Shown here: positions 8,336 to 20,670 of the stretch, piece after piece
How positions within the stretch are numbered: the first letter of the stretch is position 1
How the letters are laid out: each line of letters starts with the position of its first letter
Assembly (NCBI RefSeq): GCF_000499845.2
Contig: NC_023756.2
Span: 30,777,895-30,841,894 of the forward strand
Source of the DNA: Phaseolus vulgaris
Taxonomy: Eukaryota > Streptophyta > Magnoliopsida > Fabales > Fabaceae
Direction: 5' to 3'
DNA length: 64,000 nt
The notes under the pieces: model-generated
The model's database searches: none
Seen by the model: only the letters and a program-made list of their open reading frames with translations
Told to the model about the DNA's origin: nothing
Translations under genes and position numbers: made by a program

Positions 8336-11220
8336 TGCCTTCTTATTATCTTTATGCATTTCTCCTACTTTTGCTTTTCTTCCATCTTGCAACATCCATT
8401 TTCCCATTCAACAATACCTTACAAATAAAGTGCATTGAGAGGGAGAGAGAGGCACTCCTCGACTTCAAACATGGCCTCATAGAGATTGTTGTAAATGGAA
8501 AGGCATTCAATGCGACCATCAAACAGGTCATGTAATCATCCTTCGCCTCCCTGGTCAGTATCCACAATATTTGAGAGGTACAATCAATATCACTTCAATG
8601 CTTCCCTTGCAAAATATTCAACATTTGGATCTTAGCTACAATAATTTTCAAGGGAGTCACATCCCACAACTCATGGGCTCACTTACCAACTTAAGATATC
8701 TTAATCTCTCCTATTCTGGTTTTGGTGGGAGCATTCCTACCCAACTTGGAAACCTGACACATTTACTGTCTTTGGATCTAAGTCACAATTATCATTTCCA
8801 TGGAGATATCCCTTATCAACTTGGAAGCCTTACACATTTAAGGTATCTCGATCTCAGTTCCAATTATCTCGACGGAGAACTCCCTTATCAACTTGCAAAT
8901 CTGTCACAATTGAGGTATCTTGATCTTATAGGAAATTCATTTTTTGGAGCACTTCCTTTCCAGGTTGGGAATTTTCCTTTCTTGCGCACTCTTAGACTTG
9001 CCTTCAGTCATTTACATAACCATGATTGGTTGCAAACAATTATTTTTCCAAAGCTAAGAGAGTTGAGGCTAATTGATTGTTTCCTTTCAGATACCGATAT
9101 TCAATCTCTATTTTATTCATATTCCAATTTCTCAACTTCTCTTACCATCCTTGATCTTTCTTATAATATGCTCACATCCTCAACATTTCAATTATTGTCA
9201 AACTTTAGCCTTAATCTTCAACAACTTTATCTTTCTCATAATAACATTCTTTTGTCATCTCCTATTCACTCAAATTTTCCTTCTCTTGTGATCCTTGACC
9301 TTTCTTATAATAATATGACATCATCGGTCTTTCCAGGGAGTTTTAATTTTAACTTCAGTTCAAAACTTCAAAATCTTCGTTTGCAAAATTGTAGTCTCAG
9401 GGATGATAGTTTTTTTATATCAGCTATTTCAATCACAAATTCTTCATCTTCTCTCGTCTACCTTGACATCTCTTCAAATTTTTTGAAATCATCATCCATA
9501 TTTTATTGGCTCTTCTATTCCACTACCAATCTTCGTACACTTTACCTTCATGATAACGTGTTAGAAGGTCCCATTCCAGATAGATTTGGGAAAGTAATGA
9601 ACTCTCTTGAAGTTCTTGACCTCTCTGCTAACAAAATACAAGGCGAGATTCCATCTTTCTTTGGGAACATGTGCACATTGCAGAAGTTAGTCCTCTCAAC
9701 TAACAAGTTGAGTGGGGAAATTTCTAGCTTCTTTCAAAATTCTTCATGGTGCAACCGACACCTGTTTCAGAGTTTGGATTTATCTGATAACCAGATTACC
9801 GGCATACTATCTGCAAGCATTGGATTGTTATCTGAGTTGGAGGAGTTGTATTTGGATGGAAATCATTTGGAGGGAGACGTCACGGAATCCCATCTTTCCA
9901 ATTTTTCCAAATTAAGGTACTTATATTTGTCAGAGAACTCTTTGTCTATGAAAATAGTCCCTAATTGGGTTCCTCCTTTTCAAATAATAAATTTGAAACT
10001 AAGATGTTGCAAGTTGGGTCCCACTTTTCCTAGTTGGCTCCAGACTCAAAGTTCGTTAATTGAACTCGACATTTCAGATAATGGGCTTAATGGTTCAGTA
10101 CTAAAATGGTTTTGGAACAACTTGCAAAATATCGCAAGGTTGAATATGTCTCAGAATAATCTTATTGGTGCAATTCCTAATATATCATTGAAGCTTCAGA
10201 GTAGACCGACTATAATTCTAAACTCAAATCAATTTGAAGGTAAAATTCCATCGTTTTTACTACAAGTTATAGAGTTGAGGCTTTCTAACAACAAATTTTC
10301 AAATTTGTTTTCACTCACATGTGACCAAAGCACCTCTCCAATGGCCCTTTTAGATTTATCAAATAATCAATTGAAGGGACATCTTCCAGACTGTTGGAAG
10401 TCTGTAGATCTATTAATGTTTCTTGATTTAAGCAACAATAAATTGTCAGGGAAGATTCCTGTGTCCATGGGCAGCCTTGTTGAATTGGAAGTCTTGGTCT
10501 TACGAAACAATAACCTAACGGGTGAATTAGCTTCCACTTTAAAGAATTGCAACAATTTAATTATGTTGGATGTGGGTGAAAATGTGTTGTCTGGTCCAAT
10601 ACCACCATGGATCGGAGAAAGTATGCAACAGTTGATAATCCTGATCATGCGAGCGAATCATTTTTCTGGAAATCTTCCTATTCAGTTATGTTATTTGAAG
10701 CATATTCAATTCATGGATCTTTCGAGGAATATGTTATCCAAAAGAATTCCTTCATGCTTAAACAATTTGACTGCAATGTCTGAAAGGAGCATCAACAAAA
10801 GTGACACTCTACATCGTATATATCCGAAGAATACCATTTATGATTGTAACCTTAACATAAGCTTTACGTGGAAAGGTGTGGAACAGGGGTTCGAGAATCC
10901 ACAGTTAAAGCTTAAGAGCATTGATCTTGTAATAAGTTAACGGGTGAAATACCAAAAGAAATTGGATATTTGTGTTGAAGATCCCACATCGACTAGAGAT
11001 TAGAGCCTTTCATTGTATATAAGTGGGTGCAAACCTCAATCCTATGAGCTGGTTTTATGAGATTGAGTTAGGCTTAAAGTCCACGTATCAGAGCTATTTC
11101 GAACCTATTTGGCCCTTATTAGGGCTAATACTACTTTCACCTTCTCGGAGAAATGCTTATCTCAGCTTCCTAAACAGATATACAGACCGCATATATGAAC
11201 AATGTGGCAAGTTTTGTTGA
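8336..11220 (+). pseudogene. LRR receptor-like protein 1 (RLP), disrupted
   Basis: Starts at MPSYYLYAFLLLLLFFH (signal peptide) and ends with FLNRYTDRIYEQCGKFC. Compared with RLP 2, a 46-bp deletion near 8482 removes the LSTW..DCCKW part of the N-terminal cap and shifts the frame. A long open frame then resumes at 8571 and runs 789 codons through about 27 LRRs (LxxLDLSxNxLxGxIP pattern). A 22-codon in-frame deletion near 9003 removes an LRR segment. Another frameshift occurs near 10930, and the last LRRs are replaced by a TRIM-like fragment (10973-11094). The membrane segment and tail follow out of frame (GLILLSPSRRNAYL). The protein would have been a plasma-membrane RLP without a kinase domain. 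It is a pseudogene, although the 789-codon frame could still be called as a gene. Confidence 0.85.
10973..11094 (+). mobile_element. TRIM-like LTR fragment with tRNA-Met primer site
   Basis: Begins TGTTGAAGATCCCACATCG, followed by the TATAAGTGGGTGCAAACCTC and TTGAGTTAGGCTTAAAGTCC blocks. These are familiar to me from short non-autonomous LTR elements in dicots. It ends with TATCAGAGC (11086-11094), the core of the initiator-Met tRNA primer site. It replaces about 430 bp of RLP coding sequence present in RLP 2 (52827-53255). The LTR end and second LTR are missing. Confidence 0.6.
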
Positions 11221-13238
11221 TTGCATGAAGGAGGTATGTTAGTCAAATATACCAATATTTGCTTCACAAATAATGAAAGTGAAATTTGGGATGTGATGAT
11301 AAGCCTGAGCTTAATCAACAGGGCATTTCCTACATTCTCTAATTTTTTACTGTCTTTTCAGATGTATCAAATATTGAAATGGAAACAAAATGGCAAATCA
11401 AAAATATTTTCTTTCACTAAATAAAAACAGATTATCAAAAGGTTATTACAGAGTCGAATTTATTTGAGGGTGGCGTTACCCCTTAACTTATTTATTTCTG
11501 TCTTTTTAATATATAATTTTTCATATTAATTGACATAATTTTATTTGAAAGTTTGATTGTAAAATGAATGTATCTACTGATTATTTTACAATATATAGTG
11601 TGAAGATATTAATTTTTTTTAATCTTCTTGTAGATTAATATAATTTATTAATGGTTAATATAATTTATTGAATTGGTATTCAGATAAGTTGAGCTTAATT
11701 CCATTCATTTACGATTTCACATTGATAAGTTGAGCTTAATTGCAGGTTATTGCAGATGTGCTACGCACTTCTGATTGATCTGGGATGGATGAAAGCATCA
11801 TTAGATGCCATACAAGTGCAAGATATTTATTATTATAGTTTCCAGACTATGATTTGATCGAGTTGTTTTGCATAATGCATTTATAACGTTGTTTTGTTCT
11901 AATTCAAGTGCTTAGAATTGTAACATCCAAGTGTGATGATCATTTTATATTTTATTTTCAACAACGTTTTTGCAGTAGAAATCCTTTATTATTACTATTT
12001 CTAGAAGTTTTATGTAAAGACCAATTAACTTTACTTTTCCATGATTTCGCAAAATGACATGATTCTATGTAGACTGTTTTTAATTGTGTCCTCCCTTTTC
12101 TTTTCTTTGTAATTGTTAAAAATAACTAGAAATACTCCAAAGTAAACCTACGTGTACGACCGTATGTATTCGAGTTTAAAGAATATAATTTAAATTAAGT
12201 GAAAAATATTTTTGAAATAATTAGAAAAAAATTATAATGAAATTCTGAATTTTAAAGCAGACTTTAGTAATGATCTTCTTAGCTTTCAAGTTACGCACTT
12301 TATATACAACTTATTTCTTTAACTTTTTTAGACGTTTTAGTTTTTTGAAATAACACTCTACTATTTTCAATGGGTTAGAATTTTGATTTGGGTAACTCCC
12401 TTCTCATTCTAGAATTGAATTTCTCTCCTTTTCTCTTTGGCACATGTGTGGGAGGTTTTGTACTCCACATGTTTTTCTTTTATAATTGAAGTAAAGAATT
12501 AGAAACACTCCTATCGAAACCTATGTAACCTTATTTATTTAAATTTAAAGGATAATTTAAATTAAGTGAATGAAAATAAATATTTTTACAATAACTATAA
12601 ATAAATTTAAAGTATTTTATTATTCGTTTATTATCAAATATTATCTCTTTAAAATATTAAATAATAAAATGGTGATTTTTATTAGTGAATTACCACAGAA
12701 AGTGAGTTCTTTTAAAACATAATTTATTGCTTTAGTGATTTTTTTTCTATGCATAACAATTGCATTCACTTAGATATAAAAATGTAAAATCCTTAAATAG
12801 ATATATTCATTTATTATTATTTTTAACTAAAAATTAAGAACTAAATAAATAAATATTTACAATTATAAAGATGGTACACATATATAGATAAATATTTGAT
12901 TTAACAATAAGCATGGTAAAAAGGTTAAATGCATTTACATATTGATATTTAAATAAACTAAAGATCAACACCTTATAAAAGATACTTTACAACAAGAAAG
13001 TCATCCTAATATCTTCAATGTCTTTATTCTTCAATAAGGATAGATCCTTAAATAACTAAAAATTCAAAAATTGACTTAATTAATAAAAATAAAAATTCTT
13101 AGTTACATAATTAATGTGACTTAATTTTGTATTCTCCCTCGGTGAGTTACTAATCTAGGTGGATATTATTGGGGATGTTATTATATTTCATCACATAATA
13201 TTTATACTCATTTTCTCGATATGAGACTACAAATTAAA
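11221..13238. other. RLP 1 3'-UTR and downstream DNA
   Basis: No gene. The first part holds the RLP 3'-UTR, including the AAACAAAATGG segment that recurs at the relic junctions. From about 11500 on it matches 53930-56220 downstream of RLP 2 (for example GTAGACTGTTTTTAAT and CATGTGTG..GGTTTTGTACTCC). It is thus the right-hand side of the RLP duplication unit. Confidence 0.6.
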
Positions 13239-13318
13239 TATAAATAATTAACATATATTTTATATTATAATTAAATAATTTATAAATAATTAACATATAT
13301 TTTATATTATAATTAAAT
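13239..13318. repeat. 42-bp direct tandem duplication
   Basis: TAAATAATTAACATATATTT and what follows occurs twice with a 42-bp period (from 13241 and from 13283), directly before the CACTA end. Confidence 0.75.
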
Positions 13319-13740
13319 CACTATAAGAAAAAAGGTTTAACGGAGTTTATGTTTACATTACCAAGAGTTAAAACCTCTATTAAATTATTTATTCAGGGTT
13401 ATAATTTTCTTTGTTACACCATCCTGTGTGTTCTCAGAGTTTTTTTAAACCCCAAGAAAAGTTTTTCAAAACCCCTGCTAAATACCATGAGTTTTAGAAC
13501 ATCCGTAAAATACCACGAGTTTCAAAACCTCCACAAAATATCATGGATTTCAAAACCACCGTAAAATACCATAGGTTTCAGAACCTCCATAAAATATCAT
13601 TGATTTTTTACGACCTTCAAAAAATATCATGAGTTTCAAAACCTCCCTAAAATACGATAGCTTTTAGAACCTACATAAAATACCATAGGTTTCAGAACCT
13701 TCGTAAAATATCATAGGTTTCAAAGCTATGAACATTTGTT
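13319..13740 (+). mobile_element. CACTA-type transposon end with subterminal repeats
   Basis: Begins CACTATAAGAAAAAAGG, a slightly changed CACTA terminus. About 160 bp further in are roughly nine tandem copies of a 28-bp unit (13483-13735; ATACCATGAGTTTCAAAACC then TCCGTAAA). Such subterminal repeats bind the transposase in CACTA elements. No transposase gene and no second end are found, so it is a truncated remnant. Confidence 0.65.
13483..13735. repeat. 28-bp tandem repeat array
   Basis: About nine units of 28 bp, each with ATAYCATRRGTTTCARAACC and a TCCRTAAA tail. Units differ at several positions, so the array is old. Confidence 0.8.
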
Positions 13741-14339
13741 TTTCATTTATCATTTAAGCATTTATGTATTTTTTTCAACCACACTTATTTACATATATTG
13801 TACTTATTTATTATCTATGTTTGTTAAATTATTTTTTTTGATAAATAAAACAAATTAATAATATAACATTCATCAATTAACATGTTATATATATATATAT
13901 ATAACTAAATTAAAATATGTACAAAAATATATCAAATAGACACATTGAAGTTCAAACTCAAAAACAAAATATGCATTAAAAAATTACGAGAAATCAATAA
14001 AAGACGAATATTTCTATGAAGTAATACAAATGAAAACCTAACATTGTTTACAAAACACAAAATAGGACAAAAGTTATTTTCACTATATTATATTCTTCAA
14101 CAATCAAATGTGTTCCTCTTCATGTCCGACATACTTCTTTTATGATAAACCTACAATATGTACCATAATAAGAAATGTAAATCTGAAAAATAAATTATTT
14201 TTCAATCACTTCTCTGCAACAATAAATTTGGAAAAGTACAACTGAAAATATTATGAACAATAAATCATCAAAAGGCATAAATCTATAATGCTACTTCTTC
14301 TGTAACAACGTAAATAAAAAGCATAAGAAAAGAAACAGA
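13741..14339. other. AT-rich non-coding DNA
   Basis: No gene, RNA or clear transposon signature seen. Includes a short (TA)n stretch near 13890. Confidence 0.5.
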
Positions 14340-14830
14340 GAAAATAAAAGAAAGAAAAAGAACCCCCGTAAAAGAAGCAAAGACCCGACCCCCCACCCCC
14401 ACCACCTTTCTTTCTTTTATTTTTCTCTCCCCCTCTTCCTTATCTCTTCAATTTCTCTCCCATACCTCATCTATTCCAAAATCTGATCATGCCATATTGT
14501 AGATGAGGAGTCAGGCTACATTTTTATCCGATCAGATTTTCAAATAGAGTAAGTTCATTTTTACTCTAAAGTTCCCTTATTCTCTATTTTTTCTCTATGA
14601 TTTAGTCATCAATCTTAGTAGTACCAGCTGAGAAAAGTGTTTCTCTCAACTTGTTTGAGCTCATACTAAAAATTGGTAATGTTTGAATAACTTGTTTTAA
14701 GTCCCTAGATTTTAGGGTGATTTTCCAACTTATTGCTCATATCTTTATTTCTGACTAATATAATTTTTTAGGAAAATAGAGAGCAATAAAGAATAATAAG
14801 AGAAAAACTTCTAACTTGTAATTAGTTCAT
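14340..14830 (+). mobile_element. Diverged Tekay/Del LTR fragment
   Basis: Matches the reverse complement of 24360-24590 and 37140-37380: a purine/pyrimidine-rich start, CTCATCTATTCCAAAATCTGATC, CCGATCAGATTTTCAAA.AGAGTAAGTTCATTTTTACTC, and TTAGTCATCAATCTT. Both LTR ends are lost or unrecognisable. Plus orientation. Confidence 0.6.
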
Positions 14831-15064
14831 TTTAAAATATTTTTAAAAAAATAACTTATAAGAAAATTTGCCTCTATAAATGCATGTACTCCAAAAGATG
14901 TGGGCAAATTTGAACTTCCGTTTCCAGACAGTTATTATTTCCTAAGTGTTCTAACCTTCGTCGTCATAATTAAAATCAGAATCAGAGCCAGAGGATTGTA
15001 GTCCTGCGTCGACAACGATCAATTCAATAAGATATTTTAAAAAATACTATATAGATAGGACATA

Positions 15065-16870
15065 ATAAATATAATTTTAGATAATAATGGTAGATTGTAT
15101 CTTCGTTGATAGAGATCGAAATCAATGAGGACAAATTGAGCGGTCTATTGCCTTATTGTCTTCTCCTCTTGTGCCTTATATTCATCATTTTCTAAAATTC
15201 GTTTGATAGGTGTCATCCAGGTTTCCTTTTCAAAAATGGTCATGCACTCGTCCGTGCTGATGTTGGGATTTTTTAGGATTACATATATAACCGAACGACG
15301 TAGCCCTTTCCTTTTAGTAGTAGCCAACCTTTAAAGCATGTCAACTCTAGCATTATACTCACATCAAATGTGTTCAATTTGAACATTTTTTTAATTTAGA
15401 CATCAAATTCCAAATGAGGTGATAGTATTTCTGCAATAAAGACTCTTTTACCTCGAATTTCACTTTAACTTTTTTGATTACTAGATGAGAGTCGCTCCTT
15501 AATAAGTTGTTGGGCTTCCATGTCATATGCTAAAGTAAGCTCAACCAGGATGACCTCATATTCTGCTTGATTATTTGACATTTTGAAATCAAACTTCAAT
15601 GATTGTTCAAGGAGAATGCCGCCCGGACCTTCAAGAACTACTTCTACTCCGCATGACTTATCATTCGATGAACCATCCACATGTAAGGTCCATTGGAGAT
15701 CCTTGCCCTCGGTCGGCCAAGGGCTAAGTTCAGACATGAAATCGGCTAAGGTTTGAGACTTGATTGCCCCCCTTGGTAGATACTGGATGTGAAATTCAGA
15801 CAACTCAACTGCCCATCCAATCATTCCTCTGAACAAATCAGGTTTAGCTAGAATCTTCATAATAGGATAGTCGGTTTTCACTATAATACGATGATTCTTT
15901 GTGCGGTGACAACGAGTGTTAGATCTACCTTTTCAATCATTTGATAACATGCACTTGCATCGTGTAGGACTCAGCTAATGAAATAGACAAATCGTTCTTC
16001 TTTCTCCACTTCTTGTACAAGAACTACATTGACCGCTTCCTCTGATACCGAAGGTATATTATGATTGGTTGTTGAGTGTTCGGTTTTTGTATGACTGGAG
16101 GGACCACCAAAAATGCTTTTAAGTGAAAAAAGATTTCTTCACATTCGGGTGTCCAATTAAATTTAGCCATTTTTTGCAAAAGTTGGACGATAGACTTGAT
16201 TTTTTCTGCTAGCTTCGGCACAAATCTAGATAGGGTCATCATTCAATTGATTAGTTTCTGAATTTCTTTTAAATTTTTGGGGCTTCTCATTTCAGCGACA
16301 GCCCTACACTTTTTCTAGATTTGCTTCAATACCACAATGCGTGAGCATGAAACCTAGAAATTTTCCACCTTCTACCCCGAACGCACATTTATCAGGGTTA
16401 AGTCACATACCGTGATCTCTGAGAGCTTTGAAGACTTTTTTGAGATCTTGAATATGCTATAAACATGAATAAGATTTGACCACTATGTCGTCAACTTAAA
16501 TTTCGACATTTTGGTCGAGCATTCCCTTAAAAATCTGATCCATCATTCTCGAGTAAGTTGCACCAATATTTTTTAGACCAAACTGCATGACTTCATAATA
16601 GAAGTTGTCGCAATCGGTCATAAAAGTTGTTTTCTCCTTGTCTCTTGGATGCATTTGGATTTGATTGTATCTAGAGTATGCATCCAAGAAACTTAAAATA
16701 TGGTGACGGACGGCCCCATCAACTAGTCGGTCGATGATTGGTAGAGGATAAACATCTTTTGGACAAGCCTTGTTGAGGTCGGTGTATTCCATGCACATCC
16801 TCCATTTACCATTAGGTTTTCCTGACCATGACCACATTTGTCAACCATGTGGTGTAGTTTGCTTTTTTAA
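15065..16870 (-). pseudogene. Tat element B: reverse transcriptase, two RNase H domains, linker to integrase
   Basis: Read right to left. RT at 16496-16837 reads DLNKACPKD, then YPLPIIDRLVDGA, FLDAYSRYNQI and FGLKNIGATYSRMM. At the active site the tyrosine codon of the usual YVDD is a stop, leaving VDD. RNase H connection is at 16024-16242. At 15465-15881 the end of the first RNase H (ADFMSELS) is followed by a second, archaeal-type RNase H (LHVDGSSN, SNNQAEYEVILVELTLAYD). A double RNase H is the hallmark of the Tat lineage. 15145-15327 has ETWMTPIKRILENDEYK, the linker before integrase, and the homology stops near 15065. Integrase core and 3' LTR are missing. Many stops and frameshifts. Confidence 0.85.
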
Positions 16871-17690
16871 TGAAGTCGGCTTTGACGAGCTTGTCAACTT
16901 CCTTGCCCGCTGCATTGTGCTTCTCTTCACCCATTTTTCTCTTCACTCATTTTTCTCTTCTTCTAGGCGATCAGTCTTGCTTCTTTATAGACCAAAAGGT
17001 GATGTGTGATAACATCTGGACTTACTCCTGGCATATCAAAAACCGTCTAGGAAAATAAATCAGCATTGTCAGTTAGTGTCTGACTTACAAATTTGTTGTC
17101 GGCTGGCTTTAATGAAGATCCTATGTGTGTTGTATGTTCTTCATCACATAGGGGTAGAGGATGGAGATCCTCACCCGCCTCAATACGAGTGCCATTCAGT
17201 TAGGGGTCGAGGTCGACTAATGCGACCATATGTTCTCTTCTGGGAGATCTTGTTTCCCGAGACCGATCTCTGGTCGGTCCTCTAGACCTTGGATAACGTC
17301 CTCTTCTACATTCTCTCAACTGTCAATGCAGTGATTCTTTGTAACATAGTTGATTGGTTGATTTGACTTTCAGGCTTGCAACGTAACACTCTCAGGCTAC
17401 CTTTTCATCAACATGAACGACGACTGTGTCACCTGAAACAGATGGAAACTTCATCGCGAGATGCGAAGTTGGCACTATTGCTCTAAGGCAGTTGATGGAA
17501 GACCGCCTGAGCAAGATGTTATATGAATTATTGGCATTAATAAGAAGTTACCTGATTTTAATGGTCTTGCAGAGATATCTGCCTTCGCCTAATGTAATGT
17601 ATAAGTCAATATACCCTCGAGTGTCCAATCATTCGCCAGAAAATCATACTATGTGGTCATCATACGGTTGGATTTCTCATTCTCGAATCT
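16871..17690 (-). pseudogene. Tat element B: degraded protease-RT spacer
   Basis: Lies between recognisable protease and RT domains on the minus strand. No continuous frame; short open stretches on either strand are chance. Kept separate because nothing specific can be identified. Confidence 0.5.
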
Positions 17691-18098
17691 TCATTTTTTT
17701 GAAAGTTTTCTAGTATAAAATGTCGACCGAGCTACCTTGATATACCAAAACCTTGGTGATAGAAATTTTTCAATTTTCCCTGTAATGACCATAGGGTCGT
17801 CATGAGCCGGATTAATAACAGTAAAATCATCATCTGTGAAGAGAATTGGAGGGATTCTCAGTTGGTCTTTGATTGTGGTTGAATGGATTGACTTGATAGC
17901 CATTATAAGTTTCTTGCAGGTTGAACTTGAACATTCTCCGCATGCCAATCCTCCAGTGATTGTGTTGATTACCTCATGAACACATTGTCCTGAAAAATAG
18001 TCACGCTTGGGACTTTCACTCCTTTGTTGTTTTGAAGAACGTTTGTCGTCTCTATAATGACGTAAACGTTCCTCCTTTTGACCATGATCACCGAGCAC
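17691..18098 (-). pseudogene. Tat element B: aspartic protease region
   Basis: Minus-strand peptide REVINTITGG-like start (HEVINTITGGLACGECSSS), then ILFTDDDFTVINPAHDDPMVI and GKIEKF, as in Tat polyproteins just before protease. A single-base frameshift follows. In the shifted frame the active-site region reads VLVYQGSSVDILY, with tyrosine where the catalytic aspartate belongs, then a stop. The protease is dead. Confidence 0.75.
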
Positions 18099-19493
18099 GA
18101 ATCCCCAATGATCGTGTTTATGACTTCACGAACGCCTCGTCAGGAGCGATTGTCACGCCTAGGACTTTCACTCCATCTTGAACGATCACCCCGCCTGGGG
18201 CTTTCACTCATTCTTTGTTGTTTTGTAGGATGTCATTCGTTCTTATGGCGTCGTGATCGTTCTTCCTTTCGATTATGCCGAGAGTATGGTTCCCTTCGTT
18301 CATCTTTAAATGGATACCTTTCTCTTTATGTAGATCAGTACGAGCTTTTGTTCGTCGTTGGAACAAATTTTTGCAAGTGGCGAACTTGGAAAAGTTTTAC
18401 AATGTTATCCTTCAATGCTTGACACTCTTTGGTCGTATGACCAAAATTATGGTAGACATGTTGGCATCTTTTGGACTCTGCAACTTTTTCAATACCGGGA
18501 TCAGGTCGACATGCAATGCTTCATCCATAAATTTTCCCTGATTAGCATTTAATGGGGTATAAGCATGAAATTGAGGACCTCAGTTATCTCTGAATTTATC
18601 AGACTGACCGAGGATATGTCGCTACCTCAGTCTTTTTCCTTTCCTTTGTCTCATCCATTGTCTCCTTGAGAATTCTTGTAATAATCAAGTAGTTCCTCAA
18701 TTTAAATGAATTTAGTTGTCTGATTTCTCAATTCATCTAAGTTTTTTGTTGGTTTTTTTATTAGATTACAAGTGAATTGTCCGGGTTGGAGAGTTGAGAT
18801 CAAATGATGCATGGCTATCTCTAGCATGAGGTTTATGATGCTTAGAGACAATTTGTTAAATTTTTTCATGAATGATCGCAAGTGTTCTTCTTTCTCTTGT
18901 CTGACATTGAGAAGAGCTAGAGATGATATGTGGTGCGGTCGGCTAGTTGCAAATCGAGTACTAAATTTGGCTAACAAAGTTTTGAAGTTATCCACTGAAT
19001 CGAATGGATGTTTAGTAAACCAATTGAGTTCCCTTTCTTTGAGAGGGGTAGCAAAAACCTTGCACCATACCGCCTTGTCTGTAGTGTAGAGGTTCATTTG
19101 TGTTTTGTAGACATTCATGTGTTCGTCCATGTCTGTGGAACCATCATAGAGCTTGATGTTGAGACTCTTCCATTTAGGGAAAAGTTGTGTGTCCATAACT
19201 TCGTCAATGAAGGGATTGGCTCATCATCATCTTCAATGACATGAGTTCGTTCGGTATGTGCTCTAGATGCCTGCTGAGTCTGAGTCTGAACAATGACTGT
19301 CTTTTCTTGGTTCCAGGTATGTTCACTTGAAGGAGATTATTGTCCACGTGGAGACTCATTTAATTTTCGTCTCAATGATTCATTCTTCTGGTTTTTGACG
19401 TATCTCTTCCATTTGTTTTTGTAGAGTTTGAAACATAGCCATCTGATCTTCAAAGATTCATTCGTTGTTTGTGGTATGTCTTGTTGAAACCAT
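18099..19493 (-). pseudogene. Tat element B: gag
   Basis: Gag starts at the ATG complementary to 19491-19493 (MVSTRHTTNNE, then a stop). The best segment is 18702-19196: KWKSLNIKLYDGSTDMDEHM, then ELNWFTKHPFDSVDNFKTL, SRPHHISSLALLNVRQ and LEIAMHHLISTLQPGQF. This is the conserved retrotransposon gag fold of the Tat lineage. Region 18099-18700 is the degraded C-terminal part. Stops and frameshifts throughout. Confidence 0.85.
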
Positions 19494-19513
19494 GATTGCT
19501 TCTAATTCTATCT

Positions 19514-19534
19514 CGATCCCATGATGGGTGCCAA
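19514..19534 (-). other. Probable primer binding site of Tat element B
   Basis: Minus strand TTGGCACCCATCATGGGATC directly inside the LTR; compare 568-588. Confidence 0.5.
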
Positions 19535-19535
19535 T

Positions 19536-20020
19536 TGTACTTGTATGGAAAAAGTGGGCCTACATAGTACCTGAAAACTGGTTGTACAATTGTTGAAGTG
19601 TTAGTCATTCGGCAATTCCCTTGCTCTTCAATACTCTAAGACTTCTTCCTTAATTCGTTGGCGCTCGGTCGGAGTTGACCTGAAAAAGGTACTACGACGA
19701 TCAAGTAAGTATACAGTATTCGAGGTGTATATTAAGAACTGATTAAAAGTGTACCTTAATCCTTTGCATATGTTTTATTTATAGTGTTTGGTCATGGGCC
19801 CTCTGTTGTGATGGATCGAATCTATTAAATATCAGTGTTAATTGTTTACTAGGGAGGTTCCCTGATTACCCGGGACGTTACCCGATTTTAGTGGGATGTG
19901 ACCTTCATTCTCAAAGAGTCTCAACAACTGCTATTTATTATAATTGCTTTAAATATGTTTAACTCGGCCGGTCGGTCACCCAGACTGAGTGACATGACTT
20001 GTCCATTACCGACCGGTACA
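19536..20020 (-). mobile_element. LTR of Tat element B (5' LTR, 485 bp)
   Basis: Perfect terminal pair TGTAC ... GTACA. It ends CCGACCGGTACA, where copy A has CCGACCGATACA. The gag start at 19493 lies just inside. The 3' LTR of this element is not in the window. Confidence 0.9.
19776..19783 (-). promoter_or_regulatory. TATA box of the LTR promoter
   Basis: Minus-strand ACTATAAATAAAAC, equivalent to 829-836. Confidence 0.6.
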
Positions 20021-20146
20021 ATTTTATATAAATATTGTAAATTTTTAACTTTTATTTTATATAAAAATTAATTTTAACTTACAAGAAAATCAAAATTATT
20101 TTTTCCCTGAAAGAACTTATAAAAATTTCGTTCAAATATAAGAATA

Positions 20147-20670
20147 GAGAGTTCATACACATAATGACCTGGAGAGACACAAAATATTGGATGTTTGGAA
20201 TTACCCTGATCTTAGAAGTGTAGATTAGATGTTAATCTCTATTAGGGGCATACTTAATGAGTCTTTCAAAAGATGATATATCCATATAATATCATTATGA
20301 TTGAAATAAAATCCAAAGTATTGGGAATTGAAAGGAAATCAATGTACTGTGATGCAAATGGATCTGTTAGTATGAATAAAATGAAAATAATTTAATTGAG
20401 TAATTGATTCATGTTATAAAATTTTCTTTTCACTAGGTTACCCTTGTTTTTCTTATTATGTTGTGAATTGCGATGATTATACTATGTACACGAACAAATG
20501 TTGATGCAGGGGTGCAGGAATGTCTGGAAGGCCTTAGGATTTTAATTTGAGTTTTGCAATGTAATTATTTGTATTTATATAAATCCTAATAATGTATTAG
20601 GAACACTCTAAGCTTGTACAAAATCGTGTAGAACCTGTATTGTAAATAGGTATATTTCTAGGGTGTTACA
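20147..20670 (+). mobile_element. Diverged Tekay/Del LTR fragment, copy B
   Basis: Duplicate of 1196-1725, ending GGGTGTTACA at 20670. It keeps an AATCTCTATTA segment missing from copy A. Confidence 0.7.

Noticed and set aside
10367..10648. Antisense open frame in RLP 1 (and similar ones in RLP 2 at 52046-52375 and 52771-53034)
   Set aside because: Shadow of the LRR code; no independent domain or promoter.
13483..13735. Possible CRISPR-like array of 28-bp repeats
   Set aside because: No spacers; the units are directly adjacent, as in CACTA subterminal repeats.
17076..18541. Several plus-strand frames across the Tat protease and gag
   Set aside because: Antisense to recognisable protease and gag; the minus strand carries the domains.
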